DNA of 57,186 nucleotides from a virus (IMGVR_UViG_3300044970_001263:1-57186); one strand, 5' to 3'; counted from the first letter of the stretch, positions 3,735-11,885 are shown. A program made the numbers and translations. The notes: generated by a model from the letters alone, not told the origin.

Positions 3735-4382
3735 TTAGTCTCGGCTGCTGTGAGGATCCTTACCCTCGGTGCGCTTCATTGCGCGGCTGACCGCCATATG
3801 AATCGCTTCCACGCTGAAGATCTCGCCCTGCTCAGCGAGCAGAGCCTGAATCTTTTTCGCGTAGCCATAATGCTTGCCACCTACCTGCTGAAGCAGGCTC
3901 AGCACGCGCTGATCATTCAGCGCGCCGCGCTCAGCGTTAGCGGCTCCCTGAGCCGCCTTATCGGATCCGTGAGCCTGAGCCGCTGCCTGAACGCGAGCCG
4001 CTGAAACCTGCTCAGCGAGCGTACCCTCAGCGATCCAACGCTCAGCCTGAGCGCGCTCAGCCGCGCTCAGCCCTGAGATAAATGAGCCGCGCTCATCAGC
4101 GATAGTCTCGCCGATTGTGAGCCCATCCTCTGAGCCTACTTTCGCGCTGAGATACGCGAAAGAAATCTCCTGCTGAACGCCCCCGAAGGAGCCGCGCTCT
4201 GCTCTAAGAGCCGCACGCGCTGCCTTGATAGCAGCAGCAGGATCCAGAGCGGGATTCTCCACAATCAGGAGAGCCGCCTCTTGGATCAGATCCTCTTGCG
4301 AGGCTGAGCCATTCAGCCCCCCGAAATATGAAGCAGCCTCAGCCTTGAGGCTCTTGTAAATGGAACCGAAATCCTGAGCCAT
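3735..4382 (-). CDS. Possible divergent sigma factor / transcription factor (215 aa)
   Basis: Three faint sigma-70-like signals are visible: SQEDLIQEAALLIVE (residues 28-42, like region 2 DLIQEG), ISFAYLSAKVGSEDGLTIGE (73-92, like the SLDxPVGEDxxxxLGD segment before region 3.2), and a C-terminal helix pair ending SVEAIHMAVSRAMKRTEG (190-207, like the region 4 SxExVRQIExRALxKLR helix). The middle is Ala/Glu/Arg-rich. It is the promoter-proximal minus gene and the only left-arm gene without a class A element. Its leader instead shows a TATGCT box near 4470. I infer that it may read the class A promoters. A structural or DNA-packaging role cannot be excluded. Confidence 0.45.
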   Translation of the reverse strand: MAQDFGSIYKSLKAEAASYFGGLNGSASQEDLIQEAALLIVENPALDPAAAIKAARAALRAERGSFGGVQQEISFAYLSAKVGSEDGLTIGETIADERGSFISGLSAAERAQAERWIAEGTLAEQVSAARVQAAAQAHGSDKAAQGAANAERGALNDQRVLSLLQQVGGKHYGYAKKIQALLAEQGEIFSVEAIHMAVSRAMKRTEGKDPHSSRD

Positions 4383-4734
4383 TCTCAGAATCTCCTCTCT
4401 CCCCTATCAGAGCGGCGGGGAGCCGCATCAGAGAGGGGATCCCTCTCCGATAAGAGAAGCATACCACAAAAGCAGAGAGCGCAACTCTGCGAATCCCGCA
4501 ACAGCCCACGAGGGGAGACCTGCGGAATCCGCAAGAATCAGCCAGAATCCTGCGATATCCGCAGAATGCGCCCCCCCTCCGCTACGCTCCACAGCCAGCG
4601 CGGGGGACCCTATTTAGTACCTAGAGGAAATATACACAGAATCCCAAATATTATATAAGAAGAAACTTATACTGTAACACACCACATGTCTTTGCAAGAC
4701 CGTGCGCAAAGACGCAAAAATAAAAAAACGCCAA

Positions 4735-4751
4735 AGACTAATCTAACCCAG
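4735..4751 (+). repeat. 17-bp direct repeat, copy 1
   Basis: AGACTAATCTAACCCAG. The second copy is 186 bp downstream. Each is followed within a few bases by another AACCCAG or AAACCCAG word. Confidence 0.7.
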
Positions 4752-4920
4752 GCTAACCCAGTGGTCTCTCTCTGGAACGCTCTCTGGAACTTCTGTGCTC
4801 CCTCTCTCCCTCAAAAGAAAATACAGAGGGCTCACGCTTAATCTATAAGTTTAACTATTATATGAGACCAAAATAGCCCAAAAAAGCGCGTATAGAGTGA
4901 AGGGTTAAAGTCAGTACAGT

Positions 4921-4937
4921 AGACTAATCTAACCCAG
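4921..4937 (+). repeat. 17-bp direct repeat, copy 2
   Basis: Identical to 4735-4751 and 35 bp before the first plus-strand start codon. A candidate late-gene activator site or terminase recognition repeat. Confidence 0.7.
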
Positions 4938-4971
4938 TAAACCCAGCTAGTAGTCTAATGGGAGTAGAGTT

Positions 4972-5442
4972 ATGAGGCATCCAGATTGGTTTTCCACCTT
5001 ACCATTTAGTGTGGTATGTGAGAAGGGCATGACGAAGGACTACCTCAAGCGATACAAGCCAGCTCTGCTTATATTAGCGAGGGCGGTCACAAACGAAAAA
5101 ATTTTGCTGCGCCTGGTCAGGCTGCATTACCACGAAAGCGAGTACTGCCGAGACGCAGGGTTCGCCGAGGACTGGGTGCACAAGATCACGCTATGCTCCG
5201 CCGACATTGATACGGCACTCCACGAGCTAGCCCACGTCGCCACGCACTCCGAGCATTCGAAGCGCTGGGCGAAGTTCCTATTCCGACTGCACAAGAAGTA
5301 CATGTCACCAATCCAGTGCCAGCGCTGGGACTTGCGGGTTGCCCGCGACTACCCCACCGCAGCACGGTACTATAAGCGGCGCTACAAGCGGGAACCAAGC
5401 CCGTTCCGCAAGCGCCAGAAACAAGAGACACCAGATGTCTGA
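4972..5442 (+). CDS. HELAH zinc-metalloprotease-like protein (156 aa)
   Basis: First plus-strand gene. Residues 79-95 (IDTALHELAHVATHSEH) hold an HExxH zinc motif with further His residues behind it, as in SprT- and ImmA-like small metalloproteases. The C-terminus is very basic (RRYKREPSPFRKRQK). A modest GGGAG lies 9 bases before ATG. It overlaps the next gene by 8 bp. Similar HExxH proteins often sit beside phage terminases. The substrate is unknown. Confidence 0.7.
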   Translation: MRHPDWFSTLPFSVVCEKGMTKDYLKRYKPALLILARAVTNEKILLRLVRLHYHESEYCRDAGFAEDWVHKITLCSADIDTALHELAHVATHSEHSKRWAKFLFRLHKKYMSPIQCQRWDLRVARDYPTAARYYKRRYKREPSPFRKRQKQETPDV

Positions 5443-5998
5443 TGAGACAATCGTTTCAAAAACCCAGGGTCAGATCCGTCGTGGTCGACCATCTGGGGCA
5501 CGAAATAAGCCAAAGCTTGATACCCAGCAGCTCAATGAGCTCAAGGACAAGGTTGGCAGGTTCCTCCCGCAGGCAGACTGGAACTACCTCGCAGGCGTGT
5601 TGGAGGGGACGGATAAACCAGTTCTTGAGAAAGATCTGGACATCTTCCTGACCCTTCAGCTCAAAGCCCTCTTGCCACAACTGGCGCAAGAGATTGAGGG
5701 TGGACAGCTGACAAAGGAGGCGACACAGCGCTCGAGCACCATCAAAGAACTTCTCGCTCTGCGATTCCAAATGGAAAAGCACGAGAAGGGCGAAGATACG
5801 CCGAATGCCGTGACGTTTATACAAAATGTCTTTGAATCCCGTGGAATTGATCAAGCCCGTCTCGCAACTCTCTCAGGAGGATTTGGCGGGTCTATTGAAG
5901 GTGTCGCCCGCGCTGTACCTGGAACTGCTCACGCAGACGAAAGGGGAGCCGACGAAACTGGAACCCTACCAGGTGAACTTCCTGAACGATCGGAGTAA
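5435..5998 (+). CDS. terS: Putative terminase small subunit (187 aa)
   Basis: Placed directly before terL. The chosen start MSDETIVSKTQG overlaps the previous stop region. Residues 13-40 (RRGRPSGARNKPKLDTQQL) look like the basic N-terminal DNA-binding head of TerS. A helical middle (45-130) would form the oligomer. The last 55 residues are Gly/Glu-rich and lie in a 173-bp overlap with terL in another frame, so the true end of conservation may be earlier. The assignment rests on context and the basic N-terminus. Confidence 0.65.
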   Translation: MSDETIVSKTQGQIRRGRPSGARNKPKLDTQQLNELKDKVGRFLPQADWNYLAGVLEGTDKPVLEKDLDIFLTLQLKALLPQLAQEIEGGQLTKEATQRSSTIKELLALRFQMEKHEKGEDTPNAVTFIQNVFESRGIDQARLATLSGGFGGSIEGVARAVPGTAHADERGADETGTLPGELPERSE

Positions 5999-7247
5999 GT
6001 TCCGCATTGTCGCTAAGTCGCGGCAGATCGGCTTCTCCTATATCATTTCTGGGGAAGGTCTCCACAACATCTCTACCAATGCTGGCAAGAAGGTCAACTA
6101 CGTTTCCATCAATCAGAAGGAAGCGTCGGACAAGATCAGTTACGCCAAGCAATTCTACTATTCAATCCCAGAGCAGTCTGGCTTCAGGGCTCCCGTCTAC
6201 ACGTCGGCAGAGTTCGAGTTCAGTCTGCACAACCACCCTAATACGTCATACATGATCAGCCAGCCCGCCTCTGCTGCGGTCCGTGGCGGCGAGAAAGATG
6301 TCTACTTCGATGAGTTCGCGTTTATTCGTGACGCTCGAAAGCTCTATGACGCTGCTATCCCTGCGACCACGCGAGGCAATGGGCGACTGACCGTTGTATC
6401 TACACCTCTCGGACAAAGCGGTCTCTTTTTTGAGATGGCGAACGATCGGGCTCGCTACCCAGAATACTCAGTGCACATTGTGCCCTGGTGGGAATGCTCC
6501 ATTATGTCCATCGATCCAGCCGAGAGTACGGCGCTTGCGCCAGACTTCGATACCGACCAGCGCGTCAAGCGTTGGGGAACGGATTCGATCAAGTCGATTT
6601 ACAATAACATGGGTCTCGACGCGTTCCAACAGGAGTACGAGTGCTCCTTCGCGGATGAGTCGGTCAACTTTTACCCATGGGGTTTGATTGTTAACTGTGT
6701 AGACGACGAACTTAATCAGCAAAACTATGATCCATCGCTCAGTTACGTTATAGGAATTGACATTGCCAAGAAGATCGACAAGACCGTAGTTACGGTCGCC
6801 ACTGTCGATGACGAGACTGGCAATATCACCATCCACAAGACATTTGAGACACAGGATGACTATAGTAAACAAGTTGAGTTCTTCAACAACCTTATTGCAG
6901 ACATTAAGCCTAACCGAGTTACCATTGACGCTACTGGCGTTGGTGGTGTTATTGCGGAGCAGCTAGTCGCCAAGCACGGCGGTATTGTGGAGGCTGTGAC
7001 CTTCACCAATGCCAACAAGGAACGATGGGCAACCACGTTCAAGGGCGATATGCAGATGGGCAAAGTGCGCTTCCCACGTAAGCGCGAACTTCTCGCTGAG
7101 ATCCACGCGATCGAGCGCAAGAAGACTGAAGCTGGCAACTACCAATTCAAAGCCCGCTCTGATGGGCACGACGACTATTTCTGGTCGGCGATGCTCGCAA
7201 TCTATGGCATGGGTCGCAAGGCTCCTGCCATCAACTTTGCATGGTAG
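5826..7247 (+). CDS. terL: Terminase large subunit (473 aa)
   Basis: DNA-packaging motor and nuclease. ATPase: Walker A variant VAKSRQIGFS (residues 62-71), Walker B DVYFDEF (158-164), then the STPLG coupling motif (192-196). RNase-H-like nuclease: IDIAKK (D312), TIDATGVGG (D368) and GHDDYFWSAMLA (D449/D450). The length is normal for the family. The 5826 ATG has no clear ribosome site. A TTG at 5895, 14 bases after AGGAGG, would remove the overlap with terS but lose 23 residues ahead of the ATPase. Confidence 0.95.
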   Translation: MSLNPVELIKPVSQLSQEDLAGLLKVSPALYLELLTQTKGEPTKLEPYQVNFLNDRSKFRIVAKSRQIGFSYIISGEGLHNISTNAGKKVNYVSINQKEASDKISYAKQFYYSIPEQSGFRAPVYTSAEFEFSLHNHPNTSYMISQPASAAVRGGEKDVYFDEFAFIRDARKLYDAAIPATTRGNGRLTVVSTPLGQSGLFFEMANDRARYPEYSVHIVPWWECSIMSIDPAESTALAPDFDTDQRVKRWGTDSIKSIYNNMGLDAFQQEYECSFADESVNFYPWGLIVNCVDDELNQQNYDPSLSYVIGIDIAKKIDKTVVTVATVDDETGNITIHKTFETQDDYSKQVEFFNNLIADIKPNRVTIDATGVGGVIAEQLVAKHGGIVEAVTFTNANKERWATTFKGDMQMGKVRFPRKRELLAEIHAIERKKTEAGNYQFKARSDGHDDYFWSAMLAIYGMGRKAPAINFAW

Positions 7248-7385
7248 ATTTACGTCATGGGGCGCTACTGACCCCAATCAATAGCTACCTCATGACGGGC
7301 TGCTACCGAGCATTGCAAGGATGCAGGGTAACGGTCGAGCGCGTGGCTCCCCCCGTCCATCAACTAATAGAACAGAAGGTGCAGG
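7248..7385. other. Short gap after terL
   Basis: 138 bases without a gene. A TGGGGC/GACCCC-type inverted repeat lies near 7258-7275. A weak AGAAGG ribosome site for the next gene lies at the end. Confidence 0.4.
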
Positions 7386-7595
7386 ATGCCGAATTCGGTG
7401 AAGTGCGCGCACTGCGGCTCACTCTTCGGAATCGAAGGTGAAGACGGAGTACTGCGCATCAAGTTCAAAGATCTCTACCGAGAGATTGAAGGTCGTGTCA
7501 GCGGTCCATGTCGCAAGTGCGCCATGACTGTTGTATGGCCCAATGAGGATGTAATCCTTATTGCCAAGAAGATCAAGGAGGAAAGCCGTGGCTAA
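7386..7595 (+). CDS. Small zinc-ribbon protein (69 aa)
   Basis: Two Cys pairs, CAHC (residues 7-10) and CRKC (42-45), are spaced as in a zinc ribbon. The layout (CxxC, acidic hairpin, GPCRKCA) recalls Com-like translational regulators and other small phage zinc proteins placed before the head genes. It overlaps the portal start by 8 bp, so translational coupling is likely. Confidence 0.75.
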   Translation: MPNSVKCAHCGSLFGIEGEDGVLRIKFKDLYREIEGRVSGPCRKCAMTVVWPNEDVILIAKKIKEESRG

Positions 7596-8856
7596 CATCG
7601 AGCGAATCCCCGTGACCCGTTCCCAGACTCCACCTCGCATTGAGGGAAACCAGAGCCGTGAGACACCATTTAAGTCTCACTCAACCTACACGCGAATGTA
7701 CAAGCAGCACCCTATTGTTCGTGCTGTTATTGACAAGATTTCGCGCACTGCCGTTGCGACTGGTTATCAGTTGTCCCCAGTTGATTCGAAGGACGAATTG
7801 AATGAGTCAAACGCGCAGAAAATTGACCTGACGTTTCGTCGGTCAAAAATTATTTCTTTGCTCCGCCAGACCTACCAAGATCTTTTGATCTACGGTGATG
7901 CATTCTGGTACATTCTCCCAGCGCGTGATGGCGTTCCGTTCCGATTCTATCGGATTGCGCCACAGCAGGTAAACCTTGTTATTGATACTGAGACCCGTGA
8001 AGTCACAAGCTACATCACCCGTGATCCAAAGAATGGACGCGAGACTCAGTACGAGCCAGATGAGTTCCTGCACTTTAAGATCGCCGACCCAGACAACGAC
8101 TTCTACGGGCTAAGCCCGCTTGAGTCGCTTGGCTCAACCGTCGCGCAAGATCTGTTCGCGCAGACTTACAACGAATCATTCTTTGCTAACTCAGCCCAGA
8201 CAGGCATTGTCTTCAACATGAAGAATGCTTCGAAGGAAGAGGTCGAGCGCAACCGTGAGTTCCTGAAGAAGGAATACACTTCGGCTGCAAACGCGCACAA
8301 GCCACTGCTTCTTGAAGGCGATGTGGAAGTCAGCAAGTCCGTTTCCTCACCTGCAGAAATGCAGTTCATCGAGGGTCGACGACAGTTGACGATGGAGATC
8401 CTTGCGGTCTTCGACCTACCGTACACTAAGCTTGGCGGAACCTCAGAGAGCGCAAACCGCTCCCAGAGCGCCGAGAACGACAAGACCTATCGAACGGAGA
8501 CAATCTCTCCTCTGCAAGGTATTGTTGAAGAAGTTATTAATGAGAACTTAATCCTGACAACGTTTGGTATTGATGACGTGATGTTTGAACATCGTGAAGT
8601 CGATACTCGAGACGAAGCGACTCAGATGAAGTTGTACATTGATGCACTAACCCATGGAATTTACGACTTGAACTACATTCGTAATCAGCTAGGATTGGCT
8701 GCAATTCCGAACGGGAGCGAGCCGTTTATTCAAACCTCGACTGGTATCTTGCCAGTATCTCAGCTCCTTGGCGGAGCTCCGCAGCCAAATACGCCAGCTC
8801 CAGCAGAACCTGTTGGAGAAACGACTGACGATGTAGCGGAGGAAACTGATGTCTGA
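7588..8856 (+). CDS. Portal protein (422 aa)
   Basis: HK97-type portal. HPIVRAVIDKISRTAVATGYQL, a DLLIYGDAFWYI segment, EFLHFKI and NDFYGLSPLESL are family hallmarks. A GTG start at 7588 is chosen because GGAGG precedes it by 7 bases. The upstream TTG (7561) lies inside the zinc-ribbon gene. The C-terminal 30 residues are Pro/Ala/Glu-rich. It forms the dodecameric ring for DNA entry and the tail joint. Confidence 0.9.
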   Translation: MANIERIPVTRSQTPPRIEGNQSRETPFKSHSTYTRMYKQHPIVRAVIDKISRTAVATGYQLSPVDSKDELNESNAQKIDLTFRRSKIISLLRQTYQDLLIYGDAFWYILPARDGVPFRFYRIAPQQVNLVIDTETREVTSYITRDPKNGRETQYEPDEFLHFKIADPDNDFYGLSPLESLGSTVAQDLFAQTYNESFFANSAQTGIVFNMKNASKEEVERNREFLKKEYTSAANAHKPLLLEGDVEVSKSVSSPAEMQFIEGRRQLTMEILAVFDLPYTKLGGTSESANRSQSAENDKTYRTETISPLQGIVEEVINENLILTTFGIDDVMFEHREVDTRDEATQMKLYIDALTHGIYDLNYIRNQLGLAAIPNGSEPFIQTSTGILPVSQLLGGAPQPNTPAPAEPVGETTDDVAEETDV

Positions 8857-10672
8857 GATCGAACGAGCAGAGTCATACAGTCCTCCAGAGGGCGTTCGGG
8901 CAGCTGCAAAGCGTGCACTGAAGTGGATCGAAGAAGGCAAAGCTGGAAGCGGCTTTACTGACGTAGGTCGAAAACGCGCAGCAGATCTTGCTCGTGGAGC
9001 AGAGATCTCTGTTGCAACACTTGGACGAATGAAATCGTTCTTCGCTCGACACGAAGTTGACAAGAAAGCTACAGGCTTTAGTTCAGGAGAAGAGGGATAC
9101 CCCTCTCCTGGTCGAGTTGCTTGGGACGCTTGGGGCGGAGACGCTGGTCAGTCGTGGGCTAATAGCATCGTTAAAGACGAAAGGTCCCAAGACGATGAGG
9201 AAGAGCGTGCAATGGCAGGAGAAGTAAAAGAAGGCGATTTTGTCAGTTGGTATTCACCATCTGGTCTCGCTAGTGGTCGGGTAGAACATGTAATGCTTGA
9301 CGGCATTTATGGTCTTCCAGACTCAAACTTTGCACTCCCAGCAAGTCCAGAAAACCCAGCACTGGCAATTAGGATTTATCAGCCAGCTGGTGAGGGATGG
9401 ATTGAAACTGAAATGAGCATCGGCAAGAAAATGTCTGATGTTACAAAGATCAATCCTCTTACGAGCATGCGCTCTGAGGAGCTAATAATGACAACTAACA
9501 ACTGGAAGATCACTATCCCAGTCGATCGTGCCGAAGAGCAGGATGGCGGACTGTTCCTCTATGGACAGGCATCAGGTCCCGAGCGAGATTCTCATGGGAC
9601 TGAGATGGACCCCACTGCGATTCAGGACTTCGCGGATCAGATTGTATCTCGCACAAACGATGGTGATCCACTACCTTACCTAGACCATCACATGAAAGAT
9701 GGTGTCCTCCGCGAACTTGGAGAAGTTGTGGATGGCTCTGTTTCTAGCGACTATAGGTTGAACATCAAAGTTCGCCTACACCCAGATAACCCTGCAGCGG
9801 CGTATTTGCATAGCCGAATTAAGCAGGGTAAAAAGTATGGGATGTCGATCGCTGGAGATGGTGTCCAGTACCGCATGATTGATGACCCCTCCTCTGGAGA
9901 AAAGGTTATCCGATTCCTCAAGATTAAGTTGAAGGAAATTAGTAACACGACGCGCCCCTCGTGGGTACCGTCGTTCGGCACTGTGCTCGCTCGCTCCATC
10001 GAGGGCGAGGAGATTGGAGAAAATATGGCAGAAGAGCTCGTTAAGAGCGACGCAACCGAAGTGGTTGAGAACGTCGCCGCAAATGAGTCTGCGGAACCCG
10101 TTGCCGCTCAGGTGACCGAGCAGACCGAAGCCCCCGTTGTTGAAGCACCCGTTGCTGAGGCTGCACCTGCAGCTGAAGTAGCTCCCGTCGTGGAGGCTGC
10201 GCCTGTAGAGGCTGCTGCTCCCGCTGAGGAGAACGGTGAAGTCGTCGAGCGTGCACGCATCGCCAAGCGCGATGCTGAGAAGCTCGTCGAAGCATTCAAC
10301 GCGCTTAAGGGGCAACTCGAGACGCTCGGGGTATTTGAGCCCGACGCACCGCAGGCTGCAGCGGAAGCACCAGTCGCTAAGACTGAAGATGCTCCTGCAG
10401 ATGAGAACGTGGACTTTAATGGGGTTTCGGTTCGCCGCGACCTCGCTGAGGCTATTACCGCCTTTGTCGCCTCTAAGGTTGACGAGAGCACGGCAGTCCT
10501 CCGCGAGACAGTCGAGAAGCAGGCTGAATACATCAAGAAGCTCGAAGAGCTTCCTGCTGGCAAGTTGCCTGCTGCCGTTGTCCGCGAAAAGTTTGAGACT
10601 GGACTTCCAGACCTCGGCTCAATGAGCAATGAGGATAAGTTGAAGTACGCTCTCGGTAATATCTACAAGTAA
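8849..10672 (+). CDS. Fused N-terminal domain, prohead protease and scaffold (607 aa)
   Basis: Residues 12-110 (VRAAAKRALKWIEEGKAGSGF to SPGRVAWDAWGGD) match a small helical domain common in actinophage head genes. Residues 124-205 (VKEGDFVSWYSPSGLASGRV) resemble a tudor/SH3-like fold. Residues 214-395 look like the HK97-type prohead protease (YLDHHMKDGVLRELGEV, KYGMSIAGDG). Residues 396-607 are Ala/Glu/Pro-rich and helical, like a scaffold. Two in-frame ATGs with ribosome sites (9488 after GAGGAG, 10025 after GGAG) could make separate protease-scaffold and scaffold-only products. Confidence 0.85.
   Translation: MSEIERAESYSPPEGVRAAAKRALKWIEEGKAGSGFTDVGRKRAADLARGAEISVATLGRMKSFFARHEVDKKATGFSSGEEGYPSPGRVAWDAWGGDAGQSWANSIVKDERSQDDEEERAMAGEVKEGDFVSWYSPSGLASGRVEHVMLDGIYGLPDSNFALPASPENPALAIRIYQPAGEGWIETEMSIGKKMSDVTKINPLTSMRSEELIMTTNNWKITIPVDRAEEQDGGLFLYGQASGPERDSHGTEMDPTAIQDFADQIVSRTNDGDPLPYLDHHMKDGVLRELGEVVDGSVSSDYRLNIKVRLHPDNPAAAYLHSRIKQGKKYGMSIAGDGVQYRMIDDPSSGEKVIRFLKIKLKEISNTTRPSWVPSFGTVLARSIEGEEIGENMAEELVKSDATEVVENVAANESAEPVAAQVTEQTEAPVVEAPVAEAAPAAEVAPVVEAAPVEAAAPAEENGEVVERARIAKRDAEKLVEAFNALKGQLETLGVFEPDAPQAAAEAPVAKTEDAPADENVDFNGVSVRRDLAEAITAFVASKVDESTAVLRETVEKQAEYIKKLEELPAGKLPAAVVREKFETGLPDLGSMSNEDKLKYALGNIYK
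9488..10672 (+). CDS. Possible internal-start protease/scaffold product
   Basis: In-frame ATG (MTTNNWKITIPVDRAEEQ) at the exact start of the protease-like domain, 8 bases after GAGGAG. Many relatives encode the protease as its own gene starting this way. Confidence 0.45.
   Translation: MTTNNWKITIPVDRAEEQDGGLFLYGQASGPERDSHGTEMDPTAIQDFADQIVSRTNDGDPLPYLDHHMKDGVLRELGEVVDGSVSSDYRLNIKVRLHPDNPAAAYLHSRIKQGKKYGMSIAGDGVQYRMIDDPSSGEKVIRFLKIKLKEISNTTRPSWVPSFGTVLARSIEGEEIGENMAEELVKSDATEVVENVAANESAEPVAAQVTEQTEAPVVEAPVAEAAPAAEVAPVVEAAPVEAAAPAEENGEVVERARIAKRDAEKLVEAFNALKGQLETLGVFEPDAPQAAAEAPVAKTEDAPADENVDFNGVSVRRDLAEAITAFVASKVDESTAVLRETVEKQAEYIKKLEELPAGKLPAAVVREKFETGLPDLGSMSNEDKLKYALGNIYK
10025..10672 (+). 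CDS. Possible internal-start scaffold product
   Basis: In-frame ATG (MAEELVKSDATEV), 8 bases after GGAG, at the junction of the protease and scaffold-like parts. This is the arrangement of lambda Nu3 inside gene C. The product would be an acidic, helical 215-residue scaffold. Confidence 0.45.
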   Translation: MAEELVKSDATEVVENVAANESAEPVAAQVTEQTEAPVVEAPVAEAAPAAEVAPVVEAAPVEAAAPAEENGEVVERARIAKRDAEKLVEAFNALKGQLETLGVFEPDAPQAAAEAPVAKTEDAPADENVDFNGVSVRRDLAEAITAFVASKVDESTAVLRETVEKQAEYIKKLEELPAGKLPAAVVREKFETGLPDLGSMSNEDKLKYALGNIYK

Positions 10673-10693
10673 TAATAATTAAGGAGACTTTCA

Positions 10694-11569
10694 ATGGCTG
10701 ACATTGAGCGAGCTCTTAGCACGTCCGTCGCATCTACTGGTGCATACCTCCTCCCAGAGGTAGTCGATCCAGTAATCCGCGATTACGTTTCTAAGGCTAC
10801 ACCTGTTCTTAGCGTTGTAACGCGTGTGAACTGGCCTACACAGACCTATTACATCCGCAAGCGAAGCGGGCTTCCTACGGCTGCATTCAGCACCGATGGT
10901 GGTTCACTTCCAAGCGCTTCAAGCTCGACCTACGCTAAGGTCGCAAAGACCGTCAAGTACCTGTACACCCGTGGTGAGGTCACTGGTCCGCTTATCGCGG
11001 CTGCTGGTGGCGTTGTCAACGCGCTGCAGGAAGAGATTCGCGTCCACTCGGGCGTGATTGCTGAGCGACTCGCCACGGCGATCTGCGTCGGCGACGGCAC
11101 CGAAGATACCAACGCTGGTATCATCGGCATCAAGCATCAGATCAACACTTCGACCCCTGGCAATGAGGGTGGTACGACGGACGCTTCGGCTGCCGCTCTC
11201 ACCCTTGCCATGTTGGACAAGGCTCTTGACGACACGAAGGGCGAGGCTGACGTTATCATGACGAGCCGCGCAGTTCGCCGCAAGATCAGTGCCCTTCTTC
11301 AGGGTCAGCAGCGCTTCCTCGACCGAGTTGAGGTTGGCGCTGGCTTCCGCGTTCTTTCGTATGACGGCGTGCCGATCGTTACGGACGACCACTACGAGGA
11401 GAACGAGATTCTCGTCTTCCGACGTGCTGACGCGAAGCTTATCGTGAACCAGGACTTCACGATGGAGATGCTTGCTAAGACCAAGGACGCTGAAGACTTC
11501 TACATCAAGGGGTACTTCGGCTTCGCTCTTGAGGGTCGCCCTGTGCGCCTCAAGAACTTCACGATCTAA
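10694..11569 (+). CDS. Major capsid protein, HK97 fold (291 aa)
   Basis: Starts MADIERALSTSVASTGAYLLPEVVDPVIRD, the usual entry to an HK97-type capsid subunit without a delta domain. E-loop-like region at residues 50-80 (YYIRKRSGLPTAAFSTDGGSLPSAS). A-domain at 170-290 ending GYFGFALEGRPVRLKN. AAGGAGAC ribosome site. Next to portal, protease and scaffold. No extra decoration domain visible. Confidence 0.9.
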   Translation: MADIERALSTSVASTGAYLLPEVVDPVIRDYVSKATPVLSVVTRVNWPTQTYYIRKRSGLPTAAFSTDGGSLPSASSSTYAKVAKTVKYLYTRGEVTGPLIAAAGGVVNALQEEIRVHSGVIAERLATAICVGDGTEDTNAGIIGIKHQINTSTPGNEGGTTDASAAALTLAMLDKALDDTKGEADVIMTSRAVRRKISALLQGQQRFLDRVEVGAGFRVLSYDGVPIVTDDHYEENEILVFRRADAKLIVNQDFTMEMLAKTKDAEDFYIKGYFGFALEGRPVRLKNFTI

Positions 11570-11594
11570 TTTTTTAGCGTGAACTAGGTGCTGC

Positions 11595-11622
11595 TAGGGG
11601 GGTGGAGAAATCCATCCCCCTA
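11595..11622 (+). terminator. Hairpin after the capsid gene
   Basis: TAGGGGGGTGGA pairs with TCCATCCCCCTA (one bulge) around a GAAA tetraloop. There is no T-run. It may stabilise the capsid mRNA 3' end or attenuate readthrough. Confidence 0.6.
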
Positions 11623-11645
11623 CCACACCACACAGAAGGAGGCAC

Positions 11646-11885
11646 ATGATGCCAAAGGCTAAGAAAGCCAACATGGAATTCATTACAGCTGATCTCGACA
11701 AGAGTGAAACTCAGGACCGAGAAGGTTTTGTGAAGATGCTTGCCCCAGTAAACTGGGAAAGGGTCAACTGTCTAGAAACGTTCTATGACGGCGAAGTTGA
11801 AGTTGTAGATGGGGTCGCCTACGTTCCAGCCGAGAACTACCACTGGGTAGATCGGATGCGAATGAATGGGTATGAAGTAGCATGA
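11646..11885 (+). CDS. Small head-region protein (79 aa)
   Basis: Two adjacent ATGs (11646, 11649) follow AAGGAGG. The N-terminus is basic (MPKAKKAN) and the remainder acidic with a YHWVDRMRMNGYEVA tail. It overlaps the glycosyltransferase start by 4 bp (ATGA), so the two are coupled. Function unknown. A head accessory role is plausible from position. Confidence 0.65.
   Translation: MMPKAKKANMEFITADLDKSETQDREGFVKMLAPVNWERVNCLETFYDGEVEVVDGVAYVPAENYHWVDRMRMNGYEVA

Larger units (their letters stand above)
4383..4971. other. Divergent control region, no gene
   Basis: It separates the minus-strand small-gene arm from the plus-strand structural genes. The minus-strand leader of the sigma-like gene has two hairpins (GGAGAGGG/CCCTCTC type at 4421-4450 and CGGCTCCCCGCCG at 4402-4415) and a TTGCGC-N15-TATGCT promoter-like pair at about 4470-4495. 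Further right the region is AT-rich (4620-4680, 4710-4730, 4830-4880) and carries a 17-bp direct repeat. The packaging site or late promoter may lie here, next to terminase. I see no ORF with a ribosome site. Confidence 0.5.
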
